DNA of 64,000 nt from NCBI RefSeq assembly GCF_905120345.1, contig NZ_CAJHOA010000001.1, positions 372,001 through 436,000 on the forward strand, in the 5' to 3' direction. Position 1 is the stretch's first letter. Every line of letters begins with the position of its first letter. Shown piece after piece: positions 47,563 through 56,533 of this stretch. This DNA comes from Denitrificimonas caeni. Lineage in GTDB: Bacteria; Pseudomonadota; Gammaproteobacteria; Pseudomonadales; Pseudomonadaceae. The notes below the pieces were generated by a model. That model saw nothing but the letters and a program-made list of their open reading frames with translations, was not told the DNA's origin and made no database searches. The position numbers were made by a program, and so were the translations under genes.

Positions 47563-48267
47563 ATGCAGTTAAATAGCGATTTCAGCCAGCGCGTGGTTAT
47601 CCACCCTGAGCAATATGAATTTATCGAGTCCCCTTTAGCGGGGGTCAGCCGCATGATGCTTGAGCGTGCAGGTCATGAAATCGCTCGTGCCACCAGTATT
47701 GTCCGTTATGCCGCTGGTAGCGGGTATATCGCACATACCCATAACGGGGGCGAAGAAATTTTGGTGCTGGAGGGTGTTTTCTCTGACGAGCATGGTGATT
47801 ATCCTGCTGGTACTTATTTGCGTAATCCGCCTGGTACGTCACATCAGCCGTTCTCAGTGAGCGGCTGCACCCTGCTGGTTAAGCTGTGGCAATTTTCCGA
47901 AGACGATACAACCCAGTTAACCTTCAATACAAAAGATGCCTGCTGGCGTCCTGGCGTAGTTGATGGATTATCTGTATTGCCATTACATGAACACAATGGT
48001 GTTAACACAGCGCTGGTGCGCTGGGCTGCTAATATACAATTTAACCGACATATTCATGCCGGTGGTGAGGAGATTTTAGTCTTGGAAGGCCTGTTCTGTG
48101 ATGAGCATGGGGAATACCCTGCAGGCAGCTGGCTAAGAAGCCCTCGATACAGCAACCATGCCCCTTTTACCTTAGAGCAAGGGGCGCTTATTTACGTTAA
48201 AGTCGGTCATATTGATGCAGGATTAATGGGCGATCGTTTTATCATCCCGCCAACTGAGGACGTATAA
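47563..48267 (+). CDS. Double-cupin protein, ChrR-cupin type
   Basis: 234 residues made of two tandem copies of one cupin module: GSGYIAHTHNGGEEILVLEG with PPGTSHQPF, and NRHIHAGGEEILVLEGLFCD with SPRYSNHAPF. Both carry the His-x-His and Glu metal ligands and the D-E-H-G-E/D-Y-P-A-G turn, so it is an internal duplication. The modules resemble the ChrR anti-sigma cupin, but the zinc-binding anti-sigma helix domain is absent, so it is not an anti-sigma factor as such. 11 bases after the VOC gene. Confidence 0.85.
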   Translation: MQLNSDFSQRVVIHPEQYEFIESPLAGVSRMMLERAGHEIARATSIVRYAAGSGYIAHTHNGGEEILVLEGVFSDEHGDYPAGTYLRNPPGTSHQPFSVSGCTLLVKLWQFSEDDTTQLTFNTKDACWRPGVVDGLSVLPLHEHNGVNTALVRWAANIQFNRHIHAGGEEILVLEGLFCDEHGEYPAGSWLRSPRYSNHAPFTLEQGALIYVKVGHIDAGLMGDRFIIPPTEDV

Positions 48268-48269
48268 AC

Positions 48270-48524
48270 ATGAGTCAGTTCGATACAGCCAATCTCTCGC
48301 GAATTATAGAAATGGCTTGGGAAGATCGCACCCCATTTGAAGCAATACAGCAACTCTATGGCTTAAATCAAAGCGCTTTAATTGAGCTGATGCGTCGCGA
48401 GTTAAAAGCCTCATCCTTTCGCCTATGGCGCTGTAGAGTCAGCGGTCGTAAAACCAAGCACCTCAAGCTGCGACATCCAGATATCAGCCGCGGTTACTGC
48501 GCAACCCAGTATAAGATGAGATAA
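48270..48524 (+). CDS. TIGR03643-like small protein (DUF2805)
   Basis: 84 residues: TANLSRIIEMAWEDRTPFEA, IQQLYGLNQSALIELMRREL, SSFRLWRCRVSGRKTKHLKL. This matches the TIGR03643 family, conserved in marine and other proteobacteria and often found near photolyase/cryptochrome genes; its function is unknown. Two bases after the double cupin stop, so part of the same operon. The family name is from memory. Confidence 0.75.
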   Translation: MSQFDTANLSRIIEMAWEDRTPFEAIQQLYGLNQSALIELMRRELKASSFRLWRCRVSGRKTKHLKLRHPDISRGYCATQYKMR

Positions 48525-48639
48525 CATCATAACGTCAGATCACCTACCTCTTACGAAATCCGCTATGACCTTCAGGTATCGTCGACCGAGCAAACGTATT
48601 ACGGTGAATTATTAACGATTTATTGGGGCTATTAAGACA

Positions 48640-48969
48640 ATGTTAGAATCACGCTTAAGAGCCATTATCCGCGGGACTAAGCGCGGCACCGCTTACCCTA
48701 ATGAGACGCTGAACAATGCAGTTAAGGTCTTTGCTGTCGACATGCTGGAATATCTCAGTATTGAGCTTTTAGAGGATATGAGTGATTCAACATTACTGTC
48801 TACCTACCTCGCTTGGGAAATGATCGCAGTTAAAGTTCTCGACCCAGATGAGCGTTTAAAGCGTGTCAGACAGTGTTTAAAAGTGAAAATCTCACCCTTT
48901 AGTACTCAACTAGAAGAAGCATCTACACCCTCTAATATAGTGAGTTTGTTCAGTAAGCCGCTAAGTTAA
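48640..48969 (+). CDS. Hypothetical protein, 109 aa
   Basis: Not recognised. MLESRLRAIIRGTKRGTAYP is basic; the centre (AVDMLEYLSIELLEDMSDST, LLSTYLAWEMIAVKVL) is helical, the tail is Ser/Lys rich. No signal peptide or membrane segment. It is preceded by a TTGGGGCT region with no strong ribosome binding site and is separated from the TIGR03643 gene by 115 bases. Coding nature is supported by codon use and an open frame between well-placed genes only. Confidence 0.6.
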   Translation: MLESRLRAIIRGTKRGTAYPNETLNNAVKVFAVDMLEYLSIELLEDMSDSTLLSTYLAWEMIAVKVLDPDERLKRVRQCLKVKISPFSTQLEEASTPSNIVSLFSKPLS

Positions 48970-49174
48970 GAGCACTCCGACTGCAGCGAGTCGCGTCACG
49001 GCACGCCTAAATATGTTGAGGTAGATTAAGTGCCAAGGTTTAGGCGAAAGCAGCTATACCTATTAATAGGCTAGAGCAGATACACACTTATCACGTGCTG
49101 TTGTGTTTTAACCCGCCATACATTAAATATCAGAACAGCATAAAATATAATTTTTTAATCTTCAGGGGTCAGCT

Positions 49175-50053
49175 TTGTACAAAGAATTAGCATTTAATCA
49201 TGATGATGAGTTGATCGATGAACTTAGAGATTTAGGTTACAACATTGATGATGACTCCCTCTCTGATCGAGGTTTTAGAGACCTCGATTTTGCTGATTAC
49301 TCTAGCGATCAGTCAGATGTTGTTTTAGATGTACCATTCATACCCAGCGATGAAAAAATTGTTAATGCCATGCTCGACTTGGCTGAGATTCACAGCAAAG
49401 ATGTTCTATACGACCTCGGCTGTGGTGATGGCCGCATCGTTGTTGCTGCCGCTTTAGAGCGCAATACACACGGCGTAGGGATTGATATCGACCCAATGCG
49501 TATCGCCGAAGCGTTTGAGTACGCAAGTTACAGCGGTGTAGAGTATTTAGTTAATTTTATTGAAGGCGACTTACTCGAAGCTGATTTTAGCCAAGCCACC
49601 GTCGTCACGCTCTACCTACTTGATTTAGTTAACATTCAACTACGGCCTCGAATGCTCGACGAACTCCGTCCAGGCACTCGCATTGTTTCTCATGCCTTTA
49701 ATATGGGTGACTGGAAGGCGGATCAGCGGCAGAGTTGCGGCAGTGTCAATTTATACAAGTGGATCGTACCGGCAAAAATTGCTGGCACTTGGGAGTGGCA
49801 AACAACAAGCAATGAAACCTACCGCGTTGAGCTTAAGCAAAAGTATCAGCAACTCACCGGCTTAGCTTGGATCAATGGTAAACCGGCAGAGCTCACCAGT
49901 GCTTTGCTCAGAGGCAGCTTACTCGAACTCATCGTGAAAAAAGACACCAGCAGCCCTGCGATAAGTTTTCTTATGCGTTGCGAGGCCACACAGCTAGTTG
50001 CTGCCGAGGGTAATCAGCAAGCGACACCCGCTGTTAAAATAATCAGTAATTAA
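49175..50053 (+). CDS. SAM-dependent methyltransferase with acidic N-terminal extension
   Basis: 292 residues. The first about 50 residues are very acidic (HDDELIDELRDLGYNIDDDS). The methyltransferase core follows: VPFIPSDEKIVNAMLDLAEI, motif I DVLYDLGCGDGRIVVAAAL and GVGIDIDPMRIAEAF; TLYLLDLVNIQLRPRMLDEL is the motif IV/V region. This looks like the PrmA-related or lysine methyltransferase-like class with a C-terminal beta domain (WEWQTTSNETYRVELKQKY). TTG 49175 with AGGGG upstream is the start. Acceptor unknown. Confidence 0.8.
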   Translation: MYKELAFNHDDELIDELRDLGYNIDDDSLSDRGFRDLDFADYSSDQSDVVLDVPFIPSDEKIVNAMLDLAEIHSKDVLYDLGCGDGRIVVAAALERNTHGVGIDIDPMRIAEAFEYASYSGVEYLVNFIEGDLLEADFSQATVVTLYLLDLVNIQLRPRMLDELRPGTRIVSHAFNMGDWKADQRQSCGSVNLYKWIVPAKIAGTWEWQTTSNETYRVELKQKYQQLTGLAWINGKPAELTSALLRGSLLELIVKKDTSSPAISFLMRCEATQLVAAEGNQQATPAVKIISN

Positions 50054-50451
50054 GTGTTGTAACAACAACCAGAAACCCCACTAAAAGCTCGGATCACTTA
50101 CATTTAATGGGGTTGTACTGACTGCAAAAGCAACACAGCACGCCCTATAAGCGCTATAAAATCAAGCCCGCCGATCCTACTGAAGAAAAAAGTAGACCTG
50201 TTCACAGAGCTATAAAGTCGCTATCAAAACAACAGTTATCTGACAAAGTATTGACATTTTATGGCAATACCTTCGAATTCTGTCTTATTTTCGACTATTT
50301 ACTTCTATTTAATCACTTATATTATTAAGATATATACTAATAAGATAAGTTGAGTGGCTCACTCAGCAAAATCGAATCATTGGCTCGCATAAAAGATGCC
50401 TAATTTAATCATGCACGATGGCAATTATACTTGTCTAAGGGAATATGGCTT
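50054..50451. other. 398-base intergenic region before the tsd operon
   Basis: No ORF. It holds an 11-of-12 inverted repeat CTTATATTATTA / TAATAAGATAAG (50316-50327 and 50338-50349), about 100 bases before the cytochrome start, and a TTGACA at 50251 without a good -10 at proper spacing. A loose pair AACCCCACT / AATGGGGTT near 50085-50124 could be a weak terminator of the methyltransferase gene. Confidence 0.5.
50316..50349. promoter_or_regulatory. Inverted repeat upstream of the tsd operon
   Basis: CTTATATTATTA, ten-base spacer, TAATAAGATAAG; 11 of 12 pairs match. Very AT-rich, 34 bases overall. A regulator site is the likeliest role; no regulator gene is adjacent. Confidence 0.5.
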
Positions 50452-51834
50452 ATGAAAAAGTGGCCACTCACTATCGCTGTCCTCGGAGTCGGCGGACTGG
50501 CACTGGCGTTTGCTCTTGGGCAAGCACTGCCCAATCTACGTACGAGCACCAGTACTATTGAAGTCAATATCAATGATCCTGAACTGATCAAAAAAGGCCA
50601 GTATGTTGCACGCACAGCGGACTGCGTCGCCTGCCACACCACTCTTAATGGTGAAGATTTTGCTGGTGGTTTACCCATGCTGACACCGCTTGGGGCTATT
50701 TACTCAACCAACATTACCCCAGACAAAGAAACCGGTATCGGCAATTACACCTTTGACGATTTTAATAACGCCACTAAACATGGTGTGCGTAAAGACAATA
50801 GCGCGCTCTACCCTGCCATGCCCTACCCGTCCTACCAAATCATGCCAGAGGAAGACATGGCCGCGATGTACGCCTACTTTATGTCAGGTGTAAAAGCAGT
50901 CAAGCAAACCAACAAACCCAGTGAGATGCCGCCTGTGCTGAACTGGCGTTGGCCGTTAGCCTACTGGCAAGCCATCTTTGCGCCTGAGCGTGAATTTATT
51001 GCTGAGACTGATGACGCCGTACTCGCGCGTGGTCAGTACCTGATTGAAGGCCCAGGCCACTGTGGCTCATGCCATACCGAACGCGGGATTGGCTTTCAAG
51101 AGCTGGCATTGTCTAACGCTGACTCAGAAGAGTTTTTAAGTGGTGCCGTCATCGACGGCTGGCGTGCAAAAAGCCTACGTGGTGAGCATGACGGTCTGGC
51201 AATCTGGAGTACCGCTGAGCTGGTTGATTTTTTCAAAACCGGTCGTACTGACATCACCGCTGCTTTTGGGGCAATGGCCGAAGTCGTCGAACACAGTACT
51301 CAATATATGACTGAAGACGACCTTTACGCGATGTCAGCCTATTTGAAAACGCTAAGTCCAAAACCCGGCGAACCTGTAACCATCGCAGCCAAAGAAGATG
51401 TCACTACGCAGAAGCTCATGGATGGCGTTTATGATTCACGCGGTTCGATTTTATACGCTGAATATTGCCAAATCTGCCACCGTGCTGACGGTAAAGGTGT
51501 TCCGCGTATTTTCCCTGCTCTTGAGGGCAATAGCGCCGTCTATTCACGCGACGCGGACTCGGTACTGCAGATCACCTTAAGCGGTGGCCGCATGCCCGAT
51601 ACGCCACATGATCGCATGGCCTTTACCATGCCGGAGTTTATTAACCTGAGTGATGCGGATGTGGCTGAAGTAGTCAACTATATCCGCAACAGTTGGACCA
51701 ACCAAGGCAGTAAGGTTGACGTGGATGATGTGGTGAAAATGCGTCACTTCCTCAGCAAAAAACCAAAAACAGGTACAGACGTAGCACCTGATCTAAGTAT
51801 TACTGCTGCAGCAAAAGGAGCAAACCGTGAATAA
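50452..51834 (+). CDS. Triheme cytochrome c, partner of TsdA
   Basis: 460 residues with three c-type heme motifs: CVACH (58-62), CGSCH (204-208) and CQICH (339-343). N-terminal WPLTIAVLGVGGLALAF is an uncleaved anchor or leader. The layout (QYVARTADCVACH..., GQYLIEGPGHCGSCHTERGI, LYAEYCQICHRADGKG) is that of the cytochrome subunits of membrane sugar/alcohol dehydrogenases (AdhB/GndC type). Here it overlaps tsdA by eight bases, so it should take electrons from the thiosulfate dehydrogenase. ATG 50452 preceded by AAGGGA. Confidence 0.88.
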   Translation: MKKWPLTIAVLGVGGLALAFALGQALPNLRTSTSTIEVNINDPELIKKGQYVARTADCVACHTTLNGEDFAGGLPMLTPLGAIYSTNITPDKETGIGNYTFDDFNNATKHGVRKDNSALYPAMPYPSYQIMPEEDMAAMYAYFMSGVKAVKQTNKPSEMPPVLNWRWPLAYWQAIFAPEREFIAETDDAVLARGQYLIEGPGHCGSCHTERGIGFQELALSNADSEEFLSGAVIDGWRAKSLRGEHDGLAIWSTAELVDFFKTGRTDITAAFGAMAEVVEHSTQYMTEDDLYAMSAYLKTLSPKPGEPVTIAAKEDVTTQKLMDGVYDSRGSILYAEYCQICHRADGKGVPRIFPALEGNSAVYSRDADSVLQITLSGGRMPDTPHDRMAFTMPEFINLSDADVAEVVNYIRNSWTNQGSKVDVDDVVKMRHFLSKKPKTGTDVAPDLSITAAAKGANRE

Positions 51835-52771
51835 ATCACTCTTAAACCTGCCTGATGTTGCCAGTGTTAACCCCTTTAGCCTGTCGATGACTGTACTTGC
51901 TACTGTGTGCGTTTTCGCAATCAGCGGCTGTGATGCCCCGAAGCCAATTGAACGTAATGCTCCTCAGTTTGATCTGGTCACCACCGATGATGCGAACGAA
52001 GACATCGGCACCTATGTTCTCCCGCAAGATACTTCTATCTTGAAAGAGCCTAATGCTGAGCAGATTTTCTATGGCAAGCGACTCCTCAATGAAACCAAGC
52101 GCCTGATGCCTGACCACGTCGGTGCGGCGATGAACTGTAATAGCTGCCATATCTCGCAAGGTAAAATCCCGCTGGGCGATCCGTACATCAACAGCTACAA
52201 CTTCTACCCGCGGGTGATGCCACGTGCCGAGAAAATGGTTGATTTAGAGATGCGAATTAACGGCTGTTTCCAACGTTCGATGAACGGTAAGGCGGTCGAC
52301 CGTGATTCAGCTGAAATGCTGGCGATGGTTGCCTACATGAAATGGTTGGCGCAAAACACCCCCAAAAGCCAAAAAGTCGCCATCAACAATGCCGGTGAAG
52401 TGGATACCTCGTTAGTTCCTGACACGGTACGCGGTGAGAAAATCTATCACGTGCAATGTGCAGCCTGCCATGGTGACAACGGTGAAGGAATGAAAGACAG
52501 CCGCGGCGATATCGTCTTCCCGCCGTTATGGGGCGATGAGTCCTTTAATATCGGTGCAGGCATGGCGCGGACTTACAAAGCGGCGGCTTTTGTAAAATAC
52601 AATATGCCTATGGGTATCCAAACCAAAGGCCTATGGGGACATGGTAATGTGCTCAGCGATCAAGACGCCGTTGATGTTGCCGAGTTCTTTACCCATAAAC
52701 CACGCCCTGACTTCGCTGGCAAAGTGAATGACTGGCCGACCGGTAAAAAACCAAAAGACGCGCGTTACTAA
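51827..52771 (+). CDS. tsdA: Thiosulfate dehydrogenase (tetrathionate-forming) TsdA
   Basis: 314 residues, diheme c-type. Heme motifs NCNSCH (104-108) and CAACH (211-215). Cys147 in EMRINGCFQRSMNGK is the unusual heme ligand of TsdA; KYNMPMG near 260 supplies the Met ligand of heme 2. It oxidises thiosulfate to tetrathionate in the periplasm (and can run reversibly). The leader ends SLSMTVLATVCVF AISGC, so it may be a lipoprotein (Cys35). GTG 51827 with AAGGAG; overlaps the upstream cytochrome. Ends before a strong terminator. Confidence 0.9.
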   Translation: MNKSLLNLPDVASVNPFSLSMTVLATVCVFAISGCDAPKPIERNAPQFDLVTTDDANEDIGTYVLPQDTSILKEPNAEQIFYGKRLLNETKRLMPDHVGAAMNCNSCHISQGKIPLGDPYINSYNFYPRVMPRAEKMVDLEMRINGCFQRSMNGKAVDRDSAEMLAMVAYMKWLAQNTPKSQKVAINNAGEVDTSLVPDTVRGEKIYHVQCAACHGDNGEGMKDSRGDIVFPPLWGDESFNIGAGMARTYKAAAFVKYNMPMGIQTKGLWGHGNVLSDQDAVDVAEFFTHKPRPDFAGKVNDWPTGKKPKDARY

Positions 52772-52802
52772 GCGTTACTTGGCATGACTTAAGTGTCACA
52801 CT

Positions 52803-52841
52803 AAAAAACCTCAAGCGTCCTTATAGGCCTTGAGGTTTTTT
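52803..52841. terminator. Bidirectional intrinsic terminator after tsdA
   Basis: AAAAAACCTCAAG (52803-52815) pairs with CTTGAGGTTTTTT (52829-52841); 13-base loop. A- and T-runs on both sides mean it can end tsdA and the opposing phosphatase transcript. Confidence 0.92.
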
Positions 52842-52919
52842 ATATTGATAAATGGCTGAACGAACAGTGTATGAGTTGCAAGGGACTATTTAACGGTTTC
52901 AGCAGGCAGGCTCCATGGC

Positions 52920-53579
52920 TTATGATTTTGGCGCTAAAGTCATAGACCAGTCATCTGCATCAATAAAACCTAAAATCTGTTGCTTAGCATGGCTTTCAAC
53001 ATTCATAAATACCGATGCGCCGTATTCATAATCCAGGTCGGCGTAGTCTAAATGTTCGTTAACCTCATCCATGCAGCTACTATGAGTCACTAGCACCAAA
53101 TTACGTCCAGGTATTTTTTTAGCGAGCGCATCTTGAACGAAGTTTTCTTTGCATTGATACAAAAAGTCTTCGTGAGTAACCGGAGCAGCGAATACCAATT
53201 CGCTGGTTTGGCTGGTGCGAATCAATGGGCTGCTGTAGATATCAGCGGATTCAAGACCTAAGCCTAAAAACTGCTCACGCAGTTCTAAGCCGATCGTGGT
53301 TGCGCGCTGTGTAATTCCTGTTGGTTCACCTAGACAGGCTGCCTCAACGCGACTGCAACGCTCTAGATGACGCACAAAAACAATCACGTCACCGTCCTGC
53401 CATTCAGCAAGTAAGTTAGCTGTTAAAGCAAAGGGGCTTTCTGAAAGATCAGCAGGTTTTGGATCTGCCCATATTTGACTGACAGCAAACGCTAAAGCTA
53501 TCACCGAGAGTGTACCGGCTAACAACAACTGCGTTTTAGTGCTGCTAATATAGCGTTGGAAAGGCTTAACGACCGACAT
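52920..53579 (-). CDS. Membrane-anchored histidine phosphatase-like protein
   Basis: About 219 residues: one membrane segment near the N-terminus (LLLAGTLSVIALAFAVSQI), then a periplasmic histidine-phosphatase-type domain with VIVFVRHLERCSR (catalytic RH), ADIYSSPLIRTSQTSELVF and LVLVTHSSCMDEV (second His). Resembles Ais/PmrG-type LPS heptose phosphatases and related lipoprotein phosphatases; substrate unknown. ATG 53579 used; the frame is open to 53618 and no start has a good ribosome binding site. Divergent from the CigR-like gene. Confidence 0.8.
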   Translation of the reverse strand: MSVVKPFQRYISSTKTQLLLAGTLSVIALAFAVSQIWADPKPADLSESPFALTANLLAEWQDGDVIVFVRHLERCSRVEAACLGEPTGITQRATTIGLELREQFLGLGLESADIYSSPLIRTSQTSELVFAAPVTHEDFLYQCKENFVQDALAKKIPGRNLVLVTHSSCMDEVNEHLDYADLDYEYGASVFMNVESHAKQQILGFIDADDWSMTLAPKS

Positions 53580-53751
53580 CAAGAGTACGCTCTGAGTAAA
53601 AGATTGCCGTTTAGGCACCTAGAATGCCAATCAGTTCCATTCACTCAAATATTTCCGTTACTGATGAACTTAAAAAGTAGCAGCACGACTAAAACGATGC
53701 AGTATTTTTACCCATTTTAATTTGCACACCCTTTAGCACACAGGATCTGTC

Positions 53752-54285
53752 ATGCTGAATATTGTTAGAAAATTATCGTTTCCCTTCATTATGATCGGCA
53801 TTATGCTGTCGCTTTTAGCAGGCAGCGCTTTCGCTGATAAACCGCATTGGGCGCAAGGCAATAATCGCAAAGGACAAGAATATCGTTACGAGAAAAATCA
53901 TAATTATCGTTACAACAACGACAAACATCACAATGGCAGATACGGCAATGATAATCGCCGCGATCGTCCGCTAAGATATGGTTTTTACAATAATGATCGA
54001 CGCTTGATCAACCAGTATTATCGCGACCAGCACTACCAAGGCAAATGCCCACGTGGATTAGCGAAAAAGAATAATCGCTGCCAACCTCCTGGCTATGCTA
54101 AAAAATGGAAAAAAGGCAAACATTTCACCAAGCATACCCAGTACTACGATCTGCCCAAGGAGCTGCGCTATCGTCTATCGCCGCCTCAGGATAATTACCG
54201 CTATGTTAGGGTCGACGATGATATTTTGATGGTTGATAACGTCACCAACATAATTGTAGATGTGATTGAAAATATTCTACGTTAA
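53752..54285 (+). CDS. CigR/RcnB-like secreted protein
   Basis: 177 residues, leader ending SLLAGSAFA before DKPHWAQG. The middle is rich in Asn, Tyr, Arg and His (NYRYNNDKHHNGRYGN). The C-terminal block GKCPRGLAKKNNRCQPPGYA, YYDLPKELRYRLSPPQDNY and RYVRVDDDILMVDNVTNIIV is that of the CigR/RcnB family: RcnB is a periplasmic nickel/cobalt homeostasis protein, CigR an anti-virulence factor in Salmonella. Exact role here unknown. The His/Asn-rich stretch could bind metal. Confidence 0.82.
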   Translation: MLNIVRKLSFPFIMIGIMLSLLAGSAFADKPHWAQGNNRKGQEYRYEKNHNYRYNNDKHHNGRYGNDNRRDRPLRYGFYNNDRRLINQYYRDQHYQGKCPRGLAKKNNRCQPPGYAKKWKKGKHFTKHTQYYDLPKELRYRLSPPQDNYRYVRVDDDILMVDNVTNIIVDVIENILR

Positions 54286-54545
54286 ATAACTCTAGGCTAG
54301 ATAACGGAGGTCAACTCCTAGCTTAGCTAGACGATCAAATATCTAAAAAATCGCGAGAAAAACCATTCTCATTAACTGCTCGCAATCCGTATCAGCATTT
54401 CAGCATAAAGACCGTATACTCCTAGAGTAGATTGGGCTTTGCTGTGAGCGCGCTCAATAATCACCCACTTAGACTTTTACTGTTTCACCGCTGTTGGATA
54501 AAATCTGCCAGCGTGCACAGTCACAATTTATGGACTCTATTGTTT

Positions 54546-56417
54546 ATGCCCGTTAGCACTGTTTTGCTGCTCGCTTCTATTGGTGTTTTGTCGCTGTTTT
54601 GTCAATGGCTGGCGTGGCGTGTGCGTGTACCAGCCATTTTATTTCTGCTAGCCTGCGGTATCGCCTGCGGACCGGTTCTTCACTATCTAAACCCAGAAGA
54701 AGTATTCGGTGATCTGCTGTTTCCAATGATCTCCCTCGCGGTGGCCATTATCCTCTTTGAAGGCAGCTTAACTCTGCGTTTTTCAGAGATTCGCGGTCAT
54801 AGCAAGATGGTACGTAACCTGATCCCAGTGGGTGCGGTTGTCACCGGTATTATCGGCACCCTCTCTGCACACTGGATTTTAGCTATTTCCTGGGAAATTT
54901 CTCTACTGTTCGGTGCTATTTCCGTAGTGACGGGCCCCACCGTGATCGCACCTTTATTACGCTCGGTACGACCTAATGCCAAGCTGGCCAACATACTGCA
55001 ATGGGAAGGCATCATTATTGATCCGCTTGGCGCCTTGCTCGCGGTGCTGGTGTATGAAGGTATCGTATCGTGGGGCATGGGCAACGTTTTTGGTCACTCC
55101 CTGTATATTTTTGGAAAAACCATCGTAGTCGGCAGCGTATTGGGTGCGGCGGCTGGGTATTTGAATGGTCAGGTGCTACGTAAACACTGGATACCGCATT
55201 ATCTGCACAACGCCGGCACACTGACGTTTATGTTAGGCGTGTACGCTTTGTCCAACGAAATTGCTCACGAATCTGGCCTGTTAACCGTGACCATCATGGG
55301 CATCTGGATGGCCAATATGAAGCAGGTATCGGTAGACGGTATTCTGGAGTTCAAAGAATCCTTAAGTGTCCTGCTGATTTCCGCTTTGTTTATTATTTTG
55401 GCAGCGCGTATCGAGTTTTCAGCCATCGTCGATCTCGGCTGGGGACTGGCTTTAGTCTTGGTGATATTGATGTGGGTGGCTCGCCCGTTAAGCATCGTGC
55501 TGTCGGCCATTGGAACCGGTCTGAACTGGCGGGAAAAACTGTTTTTAAGTTGGATTGCACCACGCGGTATTGTTGCAGCCGCGGTCTCGGCGCTGTTTGC
55601 ATTCCAACTACAAAGCAACGGCTACGAGGGTGCAGAAACCTTGGTACCTCTGGTGTTTATGCTAATTATTGCCACCGTGACGATCCAGAGTCTGACTGCC
55701 CGTCCGTTGGCCAAGTTGCTGGGTGTAGCCGAACCTCCGGAGTTTGGATTTCTGATTCTAGGTGCTAACCCAGTCGCGCGCATGATTGGTAAAGAACTTA
55801 AAAAACATGAAGTCCCCGTTATGTTAGCGGATACCAACTGGGAGAATGTTCGCCAAGCGCGTATGGAAAACCTGCAAGTTTACTTTGGTAATCCAGTCTC
55901 CGAGCACGCTTCAAACCAGCTCAACTTGACCGGCATTGGTAATCTTCTAGTTATTTCACCTTACAAACACATGAACTCATTGGCCACCTATCACTTTCTC
56001 GACTGGTTTGGCGACCACGACAGTGTGTTCAGTCTTACCGAAGGTGAGCAAGACCAGAAAGCCCGTCATAAGACTGCTGAGAAAATACAGCAGACTCGTG
56101 GTCTGTTTGATGGTGTCAGCTACGCCAAGCTTGCCAGCTTAGCCAGTCAAGGCTATGTGATAAAAACCACCCAACTCAGCGCAGAGTTCAGCTATCAGGA
56201 TTTTCTCGAGCAGTATCAACATCAAGCTCTAGTCTTGTTCTTAATTGACGGTAAAGATCACATCGAGCCAGTAAAATCAATGGACAAACTCAAACTCGAC
56301 GAAGACTCCACACTGATCAGCCTTGTACCGCCGAAAGCACCAGAAGAACGCAAGGATGTTAAAAACGATCAGACTAAAATTGCCGAGGATGCAACTCACA
56401 TTAACGATGTTAAATAG
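54546..56417 (+). CDS. Na+/H+ antiporter of the CPA1 (NhaP) type with C-terminal nucleotide-binding-like domain
   Basis: 623 residues. About twelve membrane segments with FLLACGIACGPVLHYLNPEE, FEGSLTLRFSEIRG, GPTVIAPLLRSVRPNAKLAN and WIAPRGIVAAAVSALFA; the cytoplasmic C-terminus from about 440 has a TrkA-N-like Rossmann region (GFLILGANPVARMIGKELKK, VMLADTNWENVRQARMENLQ). The combination suggests a ligand-gated antiporter. ATG 54546 is used; an in-frame open region begins 38 codons earlier without support. The tail is Lys/Asp rich. Confidence 0.9.
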   Translation: MPVSTVLLLASIGVLSLFCQWLAWRVRVPAILFLLACGIACGPVLHYLNPEEVFGDLLFPMISLAVAIILFEGSLTLRFSEIRGHSKMVRNLIPVGAVVTGIIGTLSAHWILAISWEISLLFGAISVVTGPTVIAPLLRSVRPNAKLANILQWEGIIIDPLGALLAVLVYEGIVSWGMGNVFGHSLYIFGKTIVVGSVLGAAAGYLNGQVLRKHWIPHYLHNAGTLTFMLGVYALSNEIAHESGLLTVTIMGIWMANMKQVSVDGILEFKESLSVLLISALFIILAARIEFSAIVDLGWGLALVLVILMWVARPLSIVLSAIGTGLNWREKLFLSWIAPRGIVAAAVSALFAFQLQSNGYEGAETLVPLVFMLIIATVTIQSLTARPLAKLLGVAEPPEFGFLILGANPVARMIGKELKKHEVPVMLADTNWENVRQARMENLQVYFGNPVSEHASNQLNLTGIGNLLVISPYKHMNSLATYHFLDWFGDHDSVFSLTEGEQDQKARHKTAEKIQQTRGLFDGVSYAKLASLASQGYVIKTTQLSAEFSYQDFLEQYQHQALVLFLIDGKDHIEPVKSMDKLKLDEDSTLISLVPPKAPEERKDVKNDQTKIAEDATHINDVK

Positions 56418-56533
56418 CCATATAGGCCGTTCTTTCACGACCGGCCTGGGCTCTATTCTAGACACTATGATTAGACATAGATAAACGTCTAAGCCCTTGC
56501 TCGACGGTAGTAACCTAGCATAGTTAACTCTTA

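Noticed and set aside
49059-49070. 12-bp palindrome CCTATTAATAGG
   Set aside because: Short and in an AT-rich gap; no sign of function.
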